Shown here: positions 8,948 through 17,549 of the stretch, one piece after another | How the letters are laid out: each line of letters begins with the position of its first letter | How positions within the stretch are numbered: the first letter of the stretch is position 1 | From: Alphaproteobacteria bacterium UBA1908 | GTDB lineage: Bacteria > Pseudomonadota > Alphaproteobacteria > Caedimonadales > UBA1908 | DNA length: 41,744 bases | NCBI GenBank assembly: GCA_002337525.1 | Contig: DDGG01000009.1 | Coordinates: 1-41,744 of the forward strand | Direction of reading: 5' to 3' | The notes under the pieces: model-generated | Told to the model about the DNA's origin: nothing | The model's input: the letters and a program-made list of their open reading frames with translations, nothing else | Databases searched by the model: none | Translations under genes and position numbers: made by a program

Positions 8948-9844
8948 TTAAGCCACCTTTTGGAGGGTGTGTACCATACGAGACAATCCTTCTTCTAAAG
9001 AAATATCAGCAGACCAGTCAAGAAGACTCCTGGCGTGATCAGGATCTCCGATAAAGCTGTATACGTCAAAAGTCCGTGAAGGGATTTCTATCGTTGCCGA
9101 GGAACTTTTGCAGATAACCTGGACCAAATCTGCCAACTCCTGAAGCTTTGTCCCTCGTCCACTCACAAAGTGTAAAGGCTGAATAGAGGAAACTTTTTCT
9201 GACTCAAATAGATGGACGAGCTTGACAAGGCCCCTTGCAACATCCTCCACATGGGTGAAGTCAAAGACATTTTCAGGTCCCTCCAGTCTTAGAGGAATAT
9301 GGCGTAATGCCCCCGCAATAAAAGCCGGAATAACGCGATCTTCATGATCATTGTCCCCGCCATACACATTAGAAAACCGCACAATAGAGGTTCGAAGCCC
9401 CAGAGATCTGGCGTGAAGCACTTCCATTTCAGCGCAGACCTTTGATCTGCCGTAGGTATTGAGAGGATTCAGTCCAGCCTCTTCTTTCACGGGAAAAGCG
9501 AGGTGTTGTCCATAAACTTCCCGGCTGCTTGCATAAATCACCCAGGGCTTTTGAGAAGACCGCAATGCTTCAAGTAAAACATTCCTTGTGCCCTCCACAT
9601 TTGTTTTCCAACATAACTGTGGATCCTTTTGGGCTGTCACCACGCGCGACACGGCGGCTAAATGAATAATGCCTGTACAGCCCTTTATTTTGTCAGAAAG
9701 GCTCTTTGGGTCAAGAATATCACCTTGAAATTTTTCCAGGCTAGATCGGGGATCAAGCTCCACAATCTCTATCTTCTCCCTATTCAAGAAACGACCTAGA
9801 GTCGTTCCAATAAGACCAGCCCCCCCTGTCAACAGTATTTTCAT
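8948..9844 (-). CDS. NAD(P)-dependent sugar epimerase/dehydratase (first operon gene)
   Basis: A 298-residue extended short-chain dehydrogenase. The Rossmann motif GGAGLIG is at 7-13, the active-site serine is in ASSREVYG (about 106-107) and the catalytic pair is Y131-xxx-K135. Such enzymes epimerise or dehydrate nucleotide sugars such as UDP-glucose, GDP-mannose or dTDP-glucose. As the first gene of the operon, and next to a glycosyltransferase, it probably makes the sugar that is transferred. A candidate promoter lies 48-75 bases upstream. An AGGAG sequence sits about 12 bases before the ATG, which is rather far. The exact sugar cannot be predicted. Confidence 0.88.
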   Translation of the reverse strand: MKILLTGGAGLIGTTLGRFLNREKIEIVELDPRSSLEKFQGDILDPKSLSDKIKGCTGIIHLAAVSRVVTAQKDPQLCWKTNVEGTRNVLLEALRSSQKPWVIYASSREVYGQHLAFPVKEEAGLNPLNTYGRSKVCAEMEVLHARSLGLRTSIVRFSNVYGGDNDHEDRVIPAFIAGALRHIPLRLEGPENVFDFTHVEDVARGLVKLVHLFESEKVSSIQPLHFVSGRGTKLQELADLVQVICKSSSATIEIPSRTFDVYSFIGDPDHARSLLDWSADISLEEGLSRMVHTLQKVA

Positions 9845-9891
9845 GCTTATTGAATGCTCCTGCTTTTATTGAATGATTTATTATTAATGCA

Positions 9892-9919
9892 ATTTTACTA
9901 AATTCTTACTACTTGGCAA
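9892..9919 (-). promoter_or_regulatory. Candidate sigma-70 promoter of the seven-gene operon
   Basis: On the minus strand TTGCCA (9914-9919) is followed by a 16-base spacer and TAAAAT (9892-9897), 48 bases upstream of the first operon gene. The heptamer TTGCCAA occurs twice in direct orientation, at 9926-9932 and 9913-9919, the second overlapping the -35 box. That could be a regulator-binding site. This was found by eye and not tested. Confidence 0.4.
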
Positions 9920-9932
9920 GCTTAATTGGCAA

Positions 9933-10245
9933 AAATGTCAAAAATTTGATAGAATTTTACATATTAAGTCGTGTTCTGAAACTGTAGTAAAGTGTGATGA
10001 TTATAGGGGAGAAAATCGCAGGAGAAGACCCTTCCCGGTAACGACAAAACCAGGCAAGTGCTAGCAAGCCGGTAAGGTAAATATACGTGAATTTGTGGTA
10101 AAGGTCGTCATTGTTAACAAGTAAAAATCACGATTCACTTACCACATCTTTTTTTGTCAAAACAGCAAGAAATGAGATCTAAAATCTAAAATTTTATCTG
10201 GTCTATACTTGTATGACGATATGCAAAAATTCAAGACCTCTTGAC
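9933..10245. other. Non-coding stretch between the operon and 10246
   Basis: I see no gene here. It holds the direct repeat CCGGTAA (near 10036 and 10070) and short inverted pairs (GTGGTAA at 10095-10101 with TTACCAC at 10139-10145, GTGAAT at 10087-10092 with ATTCAC at 10133-10138). A GC-richer patch lies at about 10015-10075. It may be decayed sequence, since a transposase-like remnant follows directly. Confidence 0.35.
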
Positions 10246-10377
10246 TTAGTCGCTCCCCCGAAGAGAATCAATCTCCTCCATCGTCAGACCTATTAATTTT
10301 ATGATGGTTTCAACGGGAATACCCTTTTCTATCATCCCTTGAACAATTTCTTTTTCTCGCTCTAGATTGAGAATCTT
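10246..10377 (-). pseudogene. Remnant of an Rpn-family (PD-(D/E)XK) nuclease/transposase
   Basis: The minus strand reads a 43-residue C-terminus containing EREKEIVQGMIEKGIPVE, TIIKLIGLTMEEIDSLR and a stop at 10246-10248. This is the typical tail of recombination-promoting nuclease / putative transposase proteins common in Rickettsiales-like genomes. An in-frame stop at 10378-10380 cuts it off, and no catalytic domain is found upstream, so only the tail survives. Recognition is from memory of the family's C-terminal pattern. Confidence 0.65.
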
Positions 10378-10589
10378 TTAAAAGTCCTCTTCCATCAAAA
10401 GAACCTTAATATTTTTGATATATTAATTCATCAATCTTCATTCATTTTTTACATTTTTATTAATCTTAATTAACTTTTTCTACTTATTCTTAATCCGGGT
10501 AGATCGAATAAACGCATAAAATATTTCAAAAAAGGAATCTAACTCAATGTAATAAATATAATTCACTCAATAAAAAGGGAGACTATTCT

Positions 10590-11669
10590 ATGAAAATGAT
10601 ACATTCTTTAATTGGGCTAGGTTTTTTTTCCTTTAGCTCGTTTATCAGCTCATCTCTGGAAGCTTCACACCTTCGCGAATCATGTGATAATGAATTTTCT
10701 TCCCCTCACTCTCCGGTAATCACTATAAGTTCTGATACCCCCCTCTCTGCCGCCTTAAAAGGGTCCCCTTTAACAAAGTCATACGAAGAGATCGTTGGCT
10801 CTCATACACCAGAATCGGATGGCACCCAACCCAGGAGTCAGTTTCCAGCCATTATTAAAACAGGATTTGACAGGACAAAAACATCAGAAGAAATTATGAA
10901 AGAAAGACAAAGAATGGCTTTTCAGGAAATGTATAGGGCTTTTGAAGAACGTCTTATTCGTGAGGCTGTTCAGCTCGTTCCTGAAAGAGCATCTTCACAT
11001 ATTGATAGATTCAATGAAAAAATGGAAAAATTACCTGAGGGCATCGAGGATTTCTTGCCAAAATCTCTTCTTCCATACCTTTCAAGGAAAATCTTTTTAT
11101 TAAAGTCATCGTCAACAGGAGACTTGAAAAGAGCTATGATAAGTCTACCAAGGCTTATTAATGAGTATGTCGGGCTGAAACCCGATGACACGCCCCTTGA
11201 TAAAAGTCAAAAATTAGGTCGTTTAGGATTTAAATTAAAAGATAGTTCTATTCTGGGGGTACCTTCTGAACAGATGCACCAACTTGCAAGTGATGCTTTT
11301 TCTATGGCTGGATATGAAGGTAAGAACTTTGCCCTGTCTCTTGATGCCCCGTCAGTATTTCCTGATATATACCTTTCTTCCGCTCAATCTCTTTATTGGT
11401 CTGCTTGCCTTTCACAGGATACGGGCACACAAAAGATCCTTTTAATAGATGCTAAAAAAACGCAAGAGCTTGCCATACCTTATATGAATAAAGCCCCTCA
11501 TGAACTTTATAAAGATCTTGTAAAAACAAATTCTGATTTAGAAGCGAAAATCAACCTTGCTCAGGAATATTTGGAAATCAAAAAAGTCTCTCCTTCTTTA
11601 CCTTCTCTTTACGCATGGAACAATATGATTTCTTCTTTTGCAAATGCTTTTAAATCAGCGCCTTTATAA
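10590..11669 (+). CDS. Secreted protein of unknown function
   Basis: A 359-residue protein with a clear Sec signal: K-rich start, hydrophobic stretch about 5-22, likely cleavage near SSSLEAS (residues 20-26). After a serine/proline-rich segment (about 27-95) comes a mostly helical, charged region, such as EEIMKERQRMAFQEMYRAFEE near 100-120. No catalytic motif, membrane segment or known family could be seen. A good ribosome binding site (AAGGGAG) precedes the ATG, and a strong terminator follows at 11681. It is therefore a single-gene transcription unit. A host-directed exported protein is possible but not shown. Confidence 0.7.
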   Translation: MKMIHSLIGLGFFSFSSFISSSLEASHLRESCDNEFSSPHSPVITISSDTPLSAALKGSPLTKSYEEIVGSHTPESDGTQPRSQFPAIIKTGFDRTKTSEEIMKERQRMAFQEMYRAFEERLIREAVQLVPERASSHIDRFNEKMEKLPEGIEDFLPKSLLPYLSRKIFLLKSSSTGDLKRAMISLPRLINEYVGLKPDDTPLDKSQKLGRLGFKLKDSSILGVPSEQMHQLASDAFSMAGYEGKNFALSLDAPSVFPDIYLSSAQSLYWSACLSQDTGTQKILLIDAKKTQELAIPYMNKAPHELYKDLVKTNSDLEAKINLAQEYLEIKKVSPSLPSLYAWNNMISSFANAFKSAPL

Positions 11670-11680
11670 AAAATTTTGAC

Positions 11681-11713
11681 ATAAGCCTTCTCTAACCTGG
11701 GAAGGCTTATTTT
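11681..11713 (+). terminator. Intrinsic terminator after the secreted protein
   Basis: A perfect 10-base-pair stem ATAAGCCTTC (11681-11690) / GAAGGCTTAT (11701-11710) has a 10-base loop and is followed by TTT. It starts 12 bases after the stop codon at 11669. The U-tract is short, but the stem is convincing. Confidence 0.8.
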
Positions 11714-11829
11714 GAACTAAAAATTGCCAAATCTACGATATGTTTTTCTTTCGTGACTTATTGTTTGTAAACGGGTTATCTTATTAAAAATTATTTCTTA
11801 AGATGTTTGTTAAAAACAGTGAGATATAT

Positions 11830-12612
11830 ATGATGAATGATAACAATAAAGCTGAAAAAAAATCTGATTTAAGAAAAGAGGAATCTGTTGAGGAACGACC
11901 GTCATTTTTACAAAAGTTGACTCATCAAAATGAGCACTTTTTCGCTTCAACCTGGGGACAGAGACTTCTTCTTGTCCTGGCTCCCTTTATTCTGTTGCCC
12001 AATGAAAAAGGTCATCAAAACGATCAACTTAGAGCTCTTTTTGAGCGCCTTCATACTGGATTATGGTCCCCTTTACTGGGATCCTTCTTTTTTATTAGCT
12101 CCTTGGTTGTGACGTTAAAAGCTTACCAAAATTATGGTCTCCACCTTGAATGGCTTGTGAATTTTGGATCTGGAAAATTCCTGATATATTGCACGGCTCT
12201 TTTATCGATTTTTGCCTATAATGCCGCTCTTGCTCGCTGGATTGCTCCTTATAGCGTACGCCTTATTGCAAGAGATAAGGATGTGCCAGGATATTCGCTT
12301 CATTTTTGGACTATACGATACGGTGGACTTCTTGTTTTTTGTGGTTTGGTTGGCTGGTTTTTCACTGGGATTACCTGGCTTAACCTACCGTTTTGGGCTT
12401 TTTTGATCGCTCTTTTTTTGTTGGTTGCACTTGTCTATTTTGCTCGTAAAGAAATTGGGTACCAAAATCAAAAATTAAGTGCAGCAACACCAACGCGTCA
12501 CGTTGCTCTTTTACATATGCTTGAAATCATTCTATTTTTTATTATCCTGGCTGGTGAGGCTATTATTTATTTTTATTTCTTTTTCAAAGAACAGCCTGCC
12601 CCAAATCTATAA
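11830..12612 (+). CDS. Multi-pass membrane protein of unknown function
   Basis: About 260 residues with a charged, soluble N-terminus (roughly the first 45 residues) and then about five hydrophobic segments. In order these are a segment with RLLLVLAPFILLP, one with LLGSFFFISSLVVTL, one with FLIYCTALLSIFAYNAAL, a pair around GGLLVFCGLVGWFF and FWAFLIALFLLVALVYF, and a last one with MLEIILFFIILAGEAIIYFYFFF. I do not recognise the family. A start at 11803 is possible; 11830 is preferred because a weak GTGAG lies just upstream and nothing useful precedes 11803. The stop abuts the end of sppA on the other strand without a gap. Confidence 0.6.
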   Translation: MMNDNNKAEKKSDLRKEESVEERPSFLQKLTHQNEHFFASTWGQRLLLVLAPFILLPNEKGHQNDQLRALFERLHTGLWSPLLGSFFFISSLVVTLKAYQNYGLHLEWLVNFGSGKFLIYCTALLSIFAYNAALARWIAPYSVRLIARDKDVPGYSLHFWTIRYGGLLVFCGLVGWFFTGITWLNLPFWAFLIALFLLVALVYFARKEIGYQNQKLSAATPTRHVALLHMLEIILFFIILAGEAIIYFYFFFKEQPAPNL

Positions 12613-14412
12613 CTAAGGCTGGATAAATCTTTTATAAGGATGCTTTATGGCTAGGGGCTCTCTACTAAATTCATTAATTAAGGCTTTAAAATCCTGGAAA
12701 ACACCTACTAAAAAGCCTCTTGGGGCTGATACTTCAACATCATCGAAGGCACTTTGAAATTGTAAAATATCCATAAGACGCTCTGCTATTGTTTTATTTT
12801 GAGGGTACTCGACGACATTAATTTTTTCAGTTTCGGGGATTTGGGCTAACTCTTTGGCTATTTCAATAGCTTTATGCATATCGCCAAGAGCATCAACAAG
12901 TCCAAATTTCAAGGCATCAGCTCCTGACCAAACTCGTCCTTTTGCAATCTCTCTTACATGCTCTGGACGTAGCTGTCGCCCTTCAATAACTTTGTGCAAA
13001 AAATATTCATATGTATAGTCGAGCCAATTATGAAGTTGCCGCCACTGAGTATCTGTAAAATCACGATGGGGACTCATTGCCTGGGCATTTGGACCAGATT
13101 GTATGGATGACCATCGAATCCCTAATTTTTCCCAAAAACCTGTTAGGACCATTTTACCACCCGCAACACCTATCGAGCCTGTTACAGTCCCGGGTTGTGC
13201 CACAATTTTGTTGGCTGCCGTTGCAAACCAATATCCTCCAGATGCGGCCATATCACTCATTGAAACAACAACGGGAAGACCTCTATCCCTTGCCTGGCGA
13301 ATAAGACGCCAGATTGTTTCTGAAGCAATGGGTGAACCACCAGGTGTATTAACACGAAGAACAATGGCTTTGACACTCCTGTCACGAAAAGCTTGCTGAA
13401 AAGCATAGAGAGTTTCTTCAGTTCCAAAAAGCCTGTCCCCCATTAAAGGCGAAGATCTTTTACTGTGAGTGCGACTAACATCCCCTACTCCGTATATAGT
13501 GGCAATTCTGGGAGCTTTTAAAAGATCTTTTTTCTTCTTTTTACTTGCGCGGGTCATGGCGAGCATATATTTTGGAAATCTTATAAAAGTCGCATCATCC
13601 CCACATTTCTGAAGAGTGTAATTCTCGAACTCATCAAGGTAGGCAACCTGGTCAATAAAACCAAGTTCTTTTGCCTGTTTTGCATCAAAAAGAGGCGCTT
13701 CATTAATAAGCTGTATAACATCAGACTCATTAAGGTCACGTTCCTGTGCAACGTCCTGACGAATTTGTTTCATAAGTGATTCAATAAGGGCTTGTGTCGC
13801 TTCTTGATTTGGAGCAGAAATTTCTTCTTCTGTGTAGGTTTCCAGAATGCTTTTATATTCCTCTCGACGAGCGAAACGAGGTGTTACACGAATTTCATCC
13901 AGAAAACCACGTGCAAAAGGAAGATCAGTCCCCAAGCCAACAAAATTTAGGCTACCATAGGGCTGAAGGCAAATTTCATCAAATCCGCTTGCTAAATAAT
14001 AAGATAAAGTTCCTGGCAAAACCTCCCCAAATGTATCTGTATGGGCATACGCAAATTTTCCTTTTGACCTAAAACGCTTTAAGGCTGCATGAATTTCCTG
14101 AATCTGGGCAATGCCAAGAGCCGCATGATCAAGTCGAAACAAAATTCCTTTAACACGCGGGTCATTTGAAGCTTCATCAAGGGTTTCAACAAGGTCTCTT
14201 AAAGAAAAAGGATTCCCCGAAAAAAAATTGGAAACACCTGACTCAGAAGCTGTTTCTGCTAAAGGACCTTTCAGATTAAGCGTTAAAACTGAATTTTCTG
14301 CGACAACAGGAAAACGATTCACACTGTAACGAAGACCAAAAGCCATCGCGAGTATAGAAAAAAAGACTATCCCTCCGATCGTTGCAAAAAAGCCAACGAT
14401 AAATTTTTTCAT
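12613..14412 (-). CDS. sppA: Signal peptide peptidase SppA, 67K type
   Basis: A 599-residue membrane-anchored serine protease that degrades cleaved signal peptides. It has one N-terminal membrane segment (about 4-26) and two S49 domains. The general base should be K187 in EEYKSILETYTEEE and the nucleophile S391 in SDMAASGGYWFA; this split of Lys and Ser over two domains is the hallmark of the long form. The second domain also shows RVNTPGGS and VTGSIGV. Length matches the E. coli-type enzyme. It lies 115 bases downstream of fabI on the same strand and is convergent with the membrane protein gene. Confidence 0.93.
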   Translation of the reverse strand: MKKFIVGFFATIGGIVFFSILAMAFGLRYSVNRFPVVAENSVLTLNLKGPLAETASESGVSNFFSGNPFSLRDLVETLDEASNDPRVKGILFRLDHAALGIAQIQEIHAALKRFRSKGKFAYAHTDTFGEVLPGTLSYYLASGFDEICLQPYGSLNFVGLGTDLPFARGFLDEIRVTPRFARREEYKSILETYTEEEISAPNQEATQALIESLMKQIRQDVAQERDLNESDVIQLINEAPLFDAKQAKELGFIDQVAYLDEFENYTLQKCGDDATFIRFPKYMLAMTRASKKKKKDLLKAPRIATIYGVGDVSRTHSKRSSPLMGDRLFGTEETLYAFQQAFRDRSVKAIVLRVNTPGGSPIASETIWRLIRQARDRGLPVVVSMSDMAASGGYWFATAANKIVAQPGTVTGSIGVAGGKMVLTGFWEKLGIRWSSIQSGPNAQAMSPHRDFTDTQWRQLHNWLDYTYEYFLHKVIEGRQLRPEHVREIAKGRVWSGADALKFGLVDALGDMHKAIEIAKELAQIPETEKINVVEYPQNKTIAERLMDILQFQSAFDDVEVSAPRGFLVGVFQDFKALINEFSREPLAIKHPYKRFIQP

Positions 14413-14527
14413 TTTTGAAAACCGCCCTATTTAAATTTCTTGAAAATTACTATACCCAAGTTAGCCCTCTAATAAAAGAGATTCAGTTAAAAGAGGCTAA
14501 AAATAGTGACGGATTTCTTTTATAAAG

Positions 14528-15340
14528 CTATTTCGTCAGTGTAATGTCTGGCGCATCAGGTGCTTTCATGCCAACAAGGTGGTATCCACAATCAACATGG
14601 TGGGTTTCTCCGGTAACTCCGGAGGATAACTCACTTAAGAAATAAAGACCGCTTCGTCCAATGTCTTCCAGGGTAACGTTACGACGAAGAGGTGCATTAT
14701 ATTGATTCCACTTTAAAATATATCTAAAGTCACCAATCCCGGAAGCAGCAAGAGTTTTAACAGGACCTGCAGAAAGAGCATTAACGCGAATATTCCTGGC
14801 ACCAAGATCCGCAGCTATATATCTGACGCTCGCTTCCAGAGCAGCCTTGGCAACACCCATTACGTTATAATGTGGCATCCACCTCTCTGACCCAAGATAT
14901 GTCAGGGTAAGGAGACTTCCCCCTTCATTCATAAGGGGAGCTGCATGCTTGCAAACACTGGTAAAGGAAAAGCAGGAAATATCCATGGTATTTAAAAAGT
15001 TTTCGCGCGTCGTATCAACATAGTGACCTTTTAATTCATTCTTGTCGGAAAATCCAATGGCATGCAGGACAAAATCAAGGCCTCCCCATTCTTTTTCTAA
15101 ATGATCAAAAACACTTTTAATTTGGTCTTCGCTCGTCACATCGCATTCCAGAAATTGATTAGCCCCCAGACTTTCTCCCAAAGGGACAACACGCTTTTTA
15201 AGGGCATCTCCCTGGTATGTAAAAGCCATCTCTGCTCCCTGGTCGGCAAGAGCCTGTGCAATACCCCATGCCAGGGAATGATTGTTAGCAAGCCCCATAA
15301 TAAGACCACGCTTTCCTGTCATAAAGCCAGATTGAGACAT
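14528..15340 (-). CDS. fabI: Enoyl-[acyl-carrier-protein] reductase (NADH) FabI
   Basis: A 270-residue FabI that performs the last reduction of each fatty-acid elongation cycle, enoyl-ACP to acyl-ACP, in the cytoplasm. The cofactor loop GLANNHSLAWGIA begins at residue 16. The catalytic Y158 and K165 occur in PHYNVMGVAKAALE, with Y148 before them as in the E. coli enzyme. A Shine-Dalgarno AAGGA stands 8 bases before the ATG. The gene is downstream of asnB (88 bases) and upstream of sppA (115 bases) on one strand. FabI is the triclosan/isoniazid-type target. Confidence 0.96.
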   Translation of the reverse strand: MSQSGFMTGKRGLIMGLANNHSLAWGIAQALADQGAEMAFTYQGDALKKRVVPLGESLGANQFLECDVTSEDQIKSVFDHLEKEWGGLDFVLHAIGFSDKNELKGHYVDTTRENFLNTMDISCFSFTSVCKHAAPLMNEGGSLLTLTYLGSERWMPHYNVMGVAKAALEASVRYIAADLGARNIRVNALSAGPVKTLAASGIGDFRYILKWNQYNAPLRRNVTLEDIGRSGLYFLSELSSGVTGETHHVDCGYHLVGMKAPDAPDITLTK

Positions 15341-15428
15341 AAATAAAATCCTTTTAAAATTTAGAAATGATCAAAAATATACCACTAAGGTGTTCAAAAA
15401 TGAACCACTTGTTTTCAGTTTTTAAATA

Positions 15429-17357
15429 TTATTGTGTCAGAGTGCGAGAACGCCACATTTGAAACATTAAAACCCCCCACAAAGGGTATTGCCAATTATG
15501 GTGACCAGAAAGATGCTGTTCCCATATATCTCTGATTGGCTTTGCATTTAAAAGCCCCCCTGCTTCAAGCGCTTCAACACTTAAAAGACTTTCGCACCAT
15601 TCTCTTAAGTCATGACGGATCCAGTCTCCAATAGGCACACCAAATCCCATTTTAGAGCGTTCAAATAGATGTTCCGGTACGTAACGCTTTAAAATTTGAC
15701 GTAGAATCCACTTTCCTTTTCCGTCGCGGATTTTAACAGTTTCCGGTAATTGCCACGCATATTCAAAAACACGATGATCAATAAGAGGAACACGTGCTTC
15801 AAGGCTGATTGCCATACTGGCGCGGTCTACTTTCGTTAAAATATCGTCAGGAAGGTATTGTTGGCTATCTGCAAACTGCATCTTTTCAACAAAGGACAGA
15901 GGAAGATTTGGAAAAGATTCAAAAGATTTTTTGTGATGATTTTTGACAATCTCGTATGGGTTTGGAAATTGTTTTATAAGACGAGCATAAAAATCTTTTT
16001 CATTACAAGCTCCTAAAACCGGTCTCAACTTATAAAGCTTATCACCCATCAGATGCGTAAAATAAGTCTTTGGTAATATATTACCAAATTTTGTCAATGT
16101 TTGAGCTGAAAAACTAGTAATACCACCTTCTATCAACTTTAATAATAGGCTTGGTGATCTTTGTATTATTTTCCATAGCTTATTCCCCAGAAAATATCGT
16201 GCATATCCGCCAAAAAGCTCGTCGCCACCATCACCGGACAGGGCTACCGTCACCTGTTCTCGCGCCAGTTTCGAGACAAGAAACATTGGTATTTGGGATG
16301 AATCTGCAAATGGTTCATCATAAAAAGTGGCAAGATCCGGAATAACATCCTGAGCTTGTTGAGAGGTCACATAAAGCTCATGGTGATCTGTGTTAAGGTG
16401 ACGAGCTACCTTTTGAGCGTATTGCGCCTCATCAAATCCTCTTTCATTAAATCCAATGGAATAGGTTTTTACAGCCCGTGTACTTTGGGATTGCATCAGG
16501 GCGACAACTAGAGAACTGTCAATGCCTCCTGATAAAAATGCCCCAAGAGGCACATCAGCCACCATACGCCGTTTAACAGAATCCTGGAGCAACGTCTCCA
16601 ATTTATCGATCTGATCACTTTCATTAAGAGAACAGCGATTCTCAACAGATTTTTGAACAACATTGTGAAGATCCCAATAGGCTTCCTCCCTAATGATTTG
16701 TCCTTTTTGTATCTCAATATAGTACCCAGGGCGAAGCTTTTTGATGCCTTTGTAAATAGACTCCGGAGCGGGAATATAGTTAAAATGAAAGTATGAAACA
16801 AGGGCTTGACGGTCAATCTCACCACTCCAACGAGGATGTTTTAAAAAAGAACGAAGCTGCGAACCAAAGAAAAAAACATCTCCCTGCCGTCCATAATAGA
16901 GAGGTTTAATCCCCAAACGATCCCTGACAAGAGTTAATGTCTTTGAGGATATATCCCAAAAAGCAAAAGCAAACATGCCAATGCATTTGGAAACCATTTT
17001 GGAAACTCCCCAAACTTCGCAGCCTTCCAGAAGGACTTCTGTATCTGTTTGACTTCTAAACGTTTTGCCAAGGGCAATCAGCTCCTGCCGGATCTCATCT
17101 GTATTATAGATTTCTCCATTATAGGAAATAAGACTTTTCCCCGATTGGGATAGCATTGGCTGATGACCCTGCTTTGACAGATCAACAATAGAGAGGCGCC
17201 GATGAGCAAGCGCCAGTCCTTGTTGCTCGTCTGCCCAAACACCACCATCATCAGGGCCTCGAAAGGAAATCTCCTGGGCCATTTTCCCTCCTAAAGAAAG
17301 GAGAGTTTCTTGTGATAATTCCGCAGAAGGTTGCCAGAACCCTGTAAATCCACACAT
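15429..17357 (-). CDS. asnB: Asparagine synthase (glutamine-hydrolysing), AsnB family
   Basis: A 642-residue two-domain amidotransferase. After Met removal C2 is the N-terminal glutaminase nucleophile (MCGFTGFW), and the class II glutaminase domain runs to about 210. The synthetase domain has the PP-loop SGGIDSS (276-282). Canonical members make asparagine from aspartate, ATP and glutamine. The length of about 640 residues is typical of the subgroup often found in surface-polysaccharide or secondary-metabolite clusters, so an amidated sugar or amino acid product is also possible. It is divergent from lgt, with 192 bases between. No other asparagine gene is visible nearby. Confidence 0.88.
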   Translation of the reverse strand: MCGFTGFWQPSAELSQETLLSLGGKMAQEISFRGPDDGGVWADEQQGLALAHRRLSIVDLSKQGHQPMLSQSGKSLISYNGEIYNTDEIRQELIALGKTFRSQTDTEVLLEGCEVWGVSKMVSKCIGMFAFAFWDISSKTLTLVRDRLGIKPLYYGRQGDVFFFGSQLRSFLKHPRWSGEIDRQALVSYFHFNYIPAPESIYKGIKKLRPGYYIEIQKGQIIREEAYWDLHNVVQKSVENRCSLNESDQIDKLETLLQDSVKRRMVADVPLGAFLSGGIDSSLVVALMQSQSTRAVKTYSIGFNERGFDEAQYAQKVARHLNTDHHELYVTSQQAQDVIPDLATFYDEPFADSSQIPMFLVSKLAREQVTVALSGDGGDELFGGYARYFLGNKLWKIIQRSPSLLLKLIEGGITSFSAQTLTKFGNILPKTYFTHLMGDKLYKLRPVLGACNEKDFYARLIKQFPNPYEIVKNHHKKSFESFPNLPLSFVEKMQFADSQQYLPDDILTKVDRASMAISLEARVPLIDHRVFEYAWQLPETVKIRDGKGKWILRQILKRYVPEHLFERSKMGFGVPIGDWIRHDLREWCESLLSVEALEAGGLLNAKPIRDIWEQHLSGHHNWQYPLWGVLMFQMWRSRTLTQ

Positions 17358-17549
17358 AAAGAACGTCCAAAATGATCAATACCCCTGAGTTTTAAACCAT
17401 CAGGCTTTATTCAGCAAGTCTATCATGCCTTGTCTAATTTATTTTTGAAAAACATTTATATTGAATATTTTTTCCACATTTTAAAATTAGGCATTGTTAT
17501 TCAAAATTTTTAAAGGATAATCACTTAACCGGAAAAAGTATAAAACAGA

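Noticed and set aside
9998..10080. GC-richer patch upstream of the Rpn relic as a structured RNA (RNase P, tmRNA or group II intron piece)
   Set aside because: None of the conserved cores of those RNAs can be found in it on either strand.
10087..10145. Two interleaved inverted pairs (GTGAAT/ATTCAC and GTGGTAA/TTACCAC)
   Set aside because: They cross instead of nesting, the arms are short, and no promoter, gene or IS element explains them; likely chance or decay.
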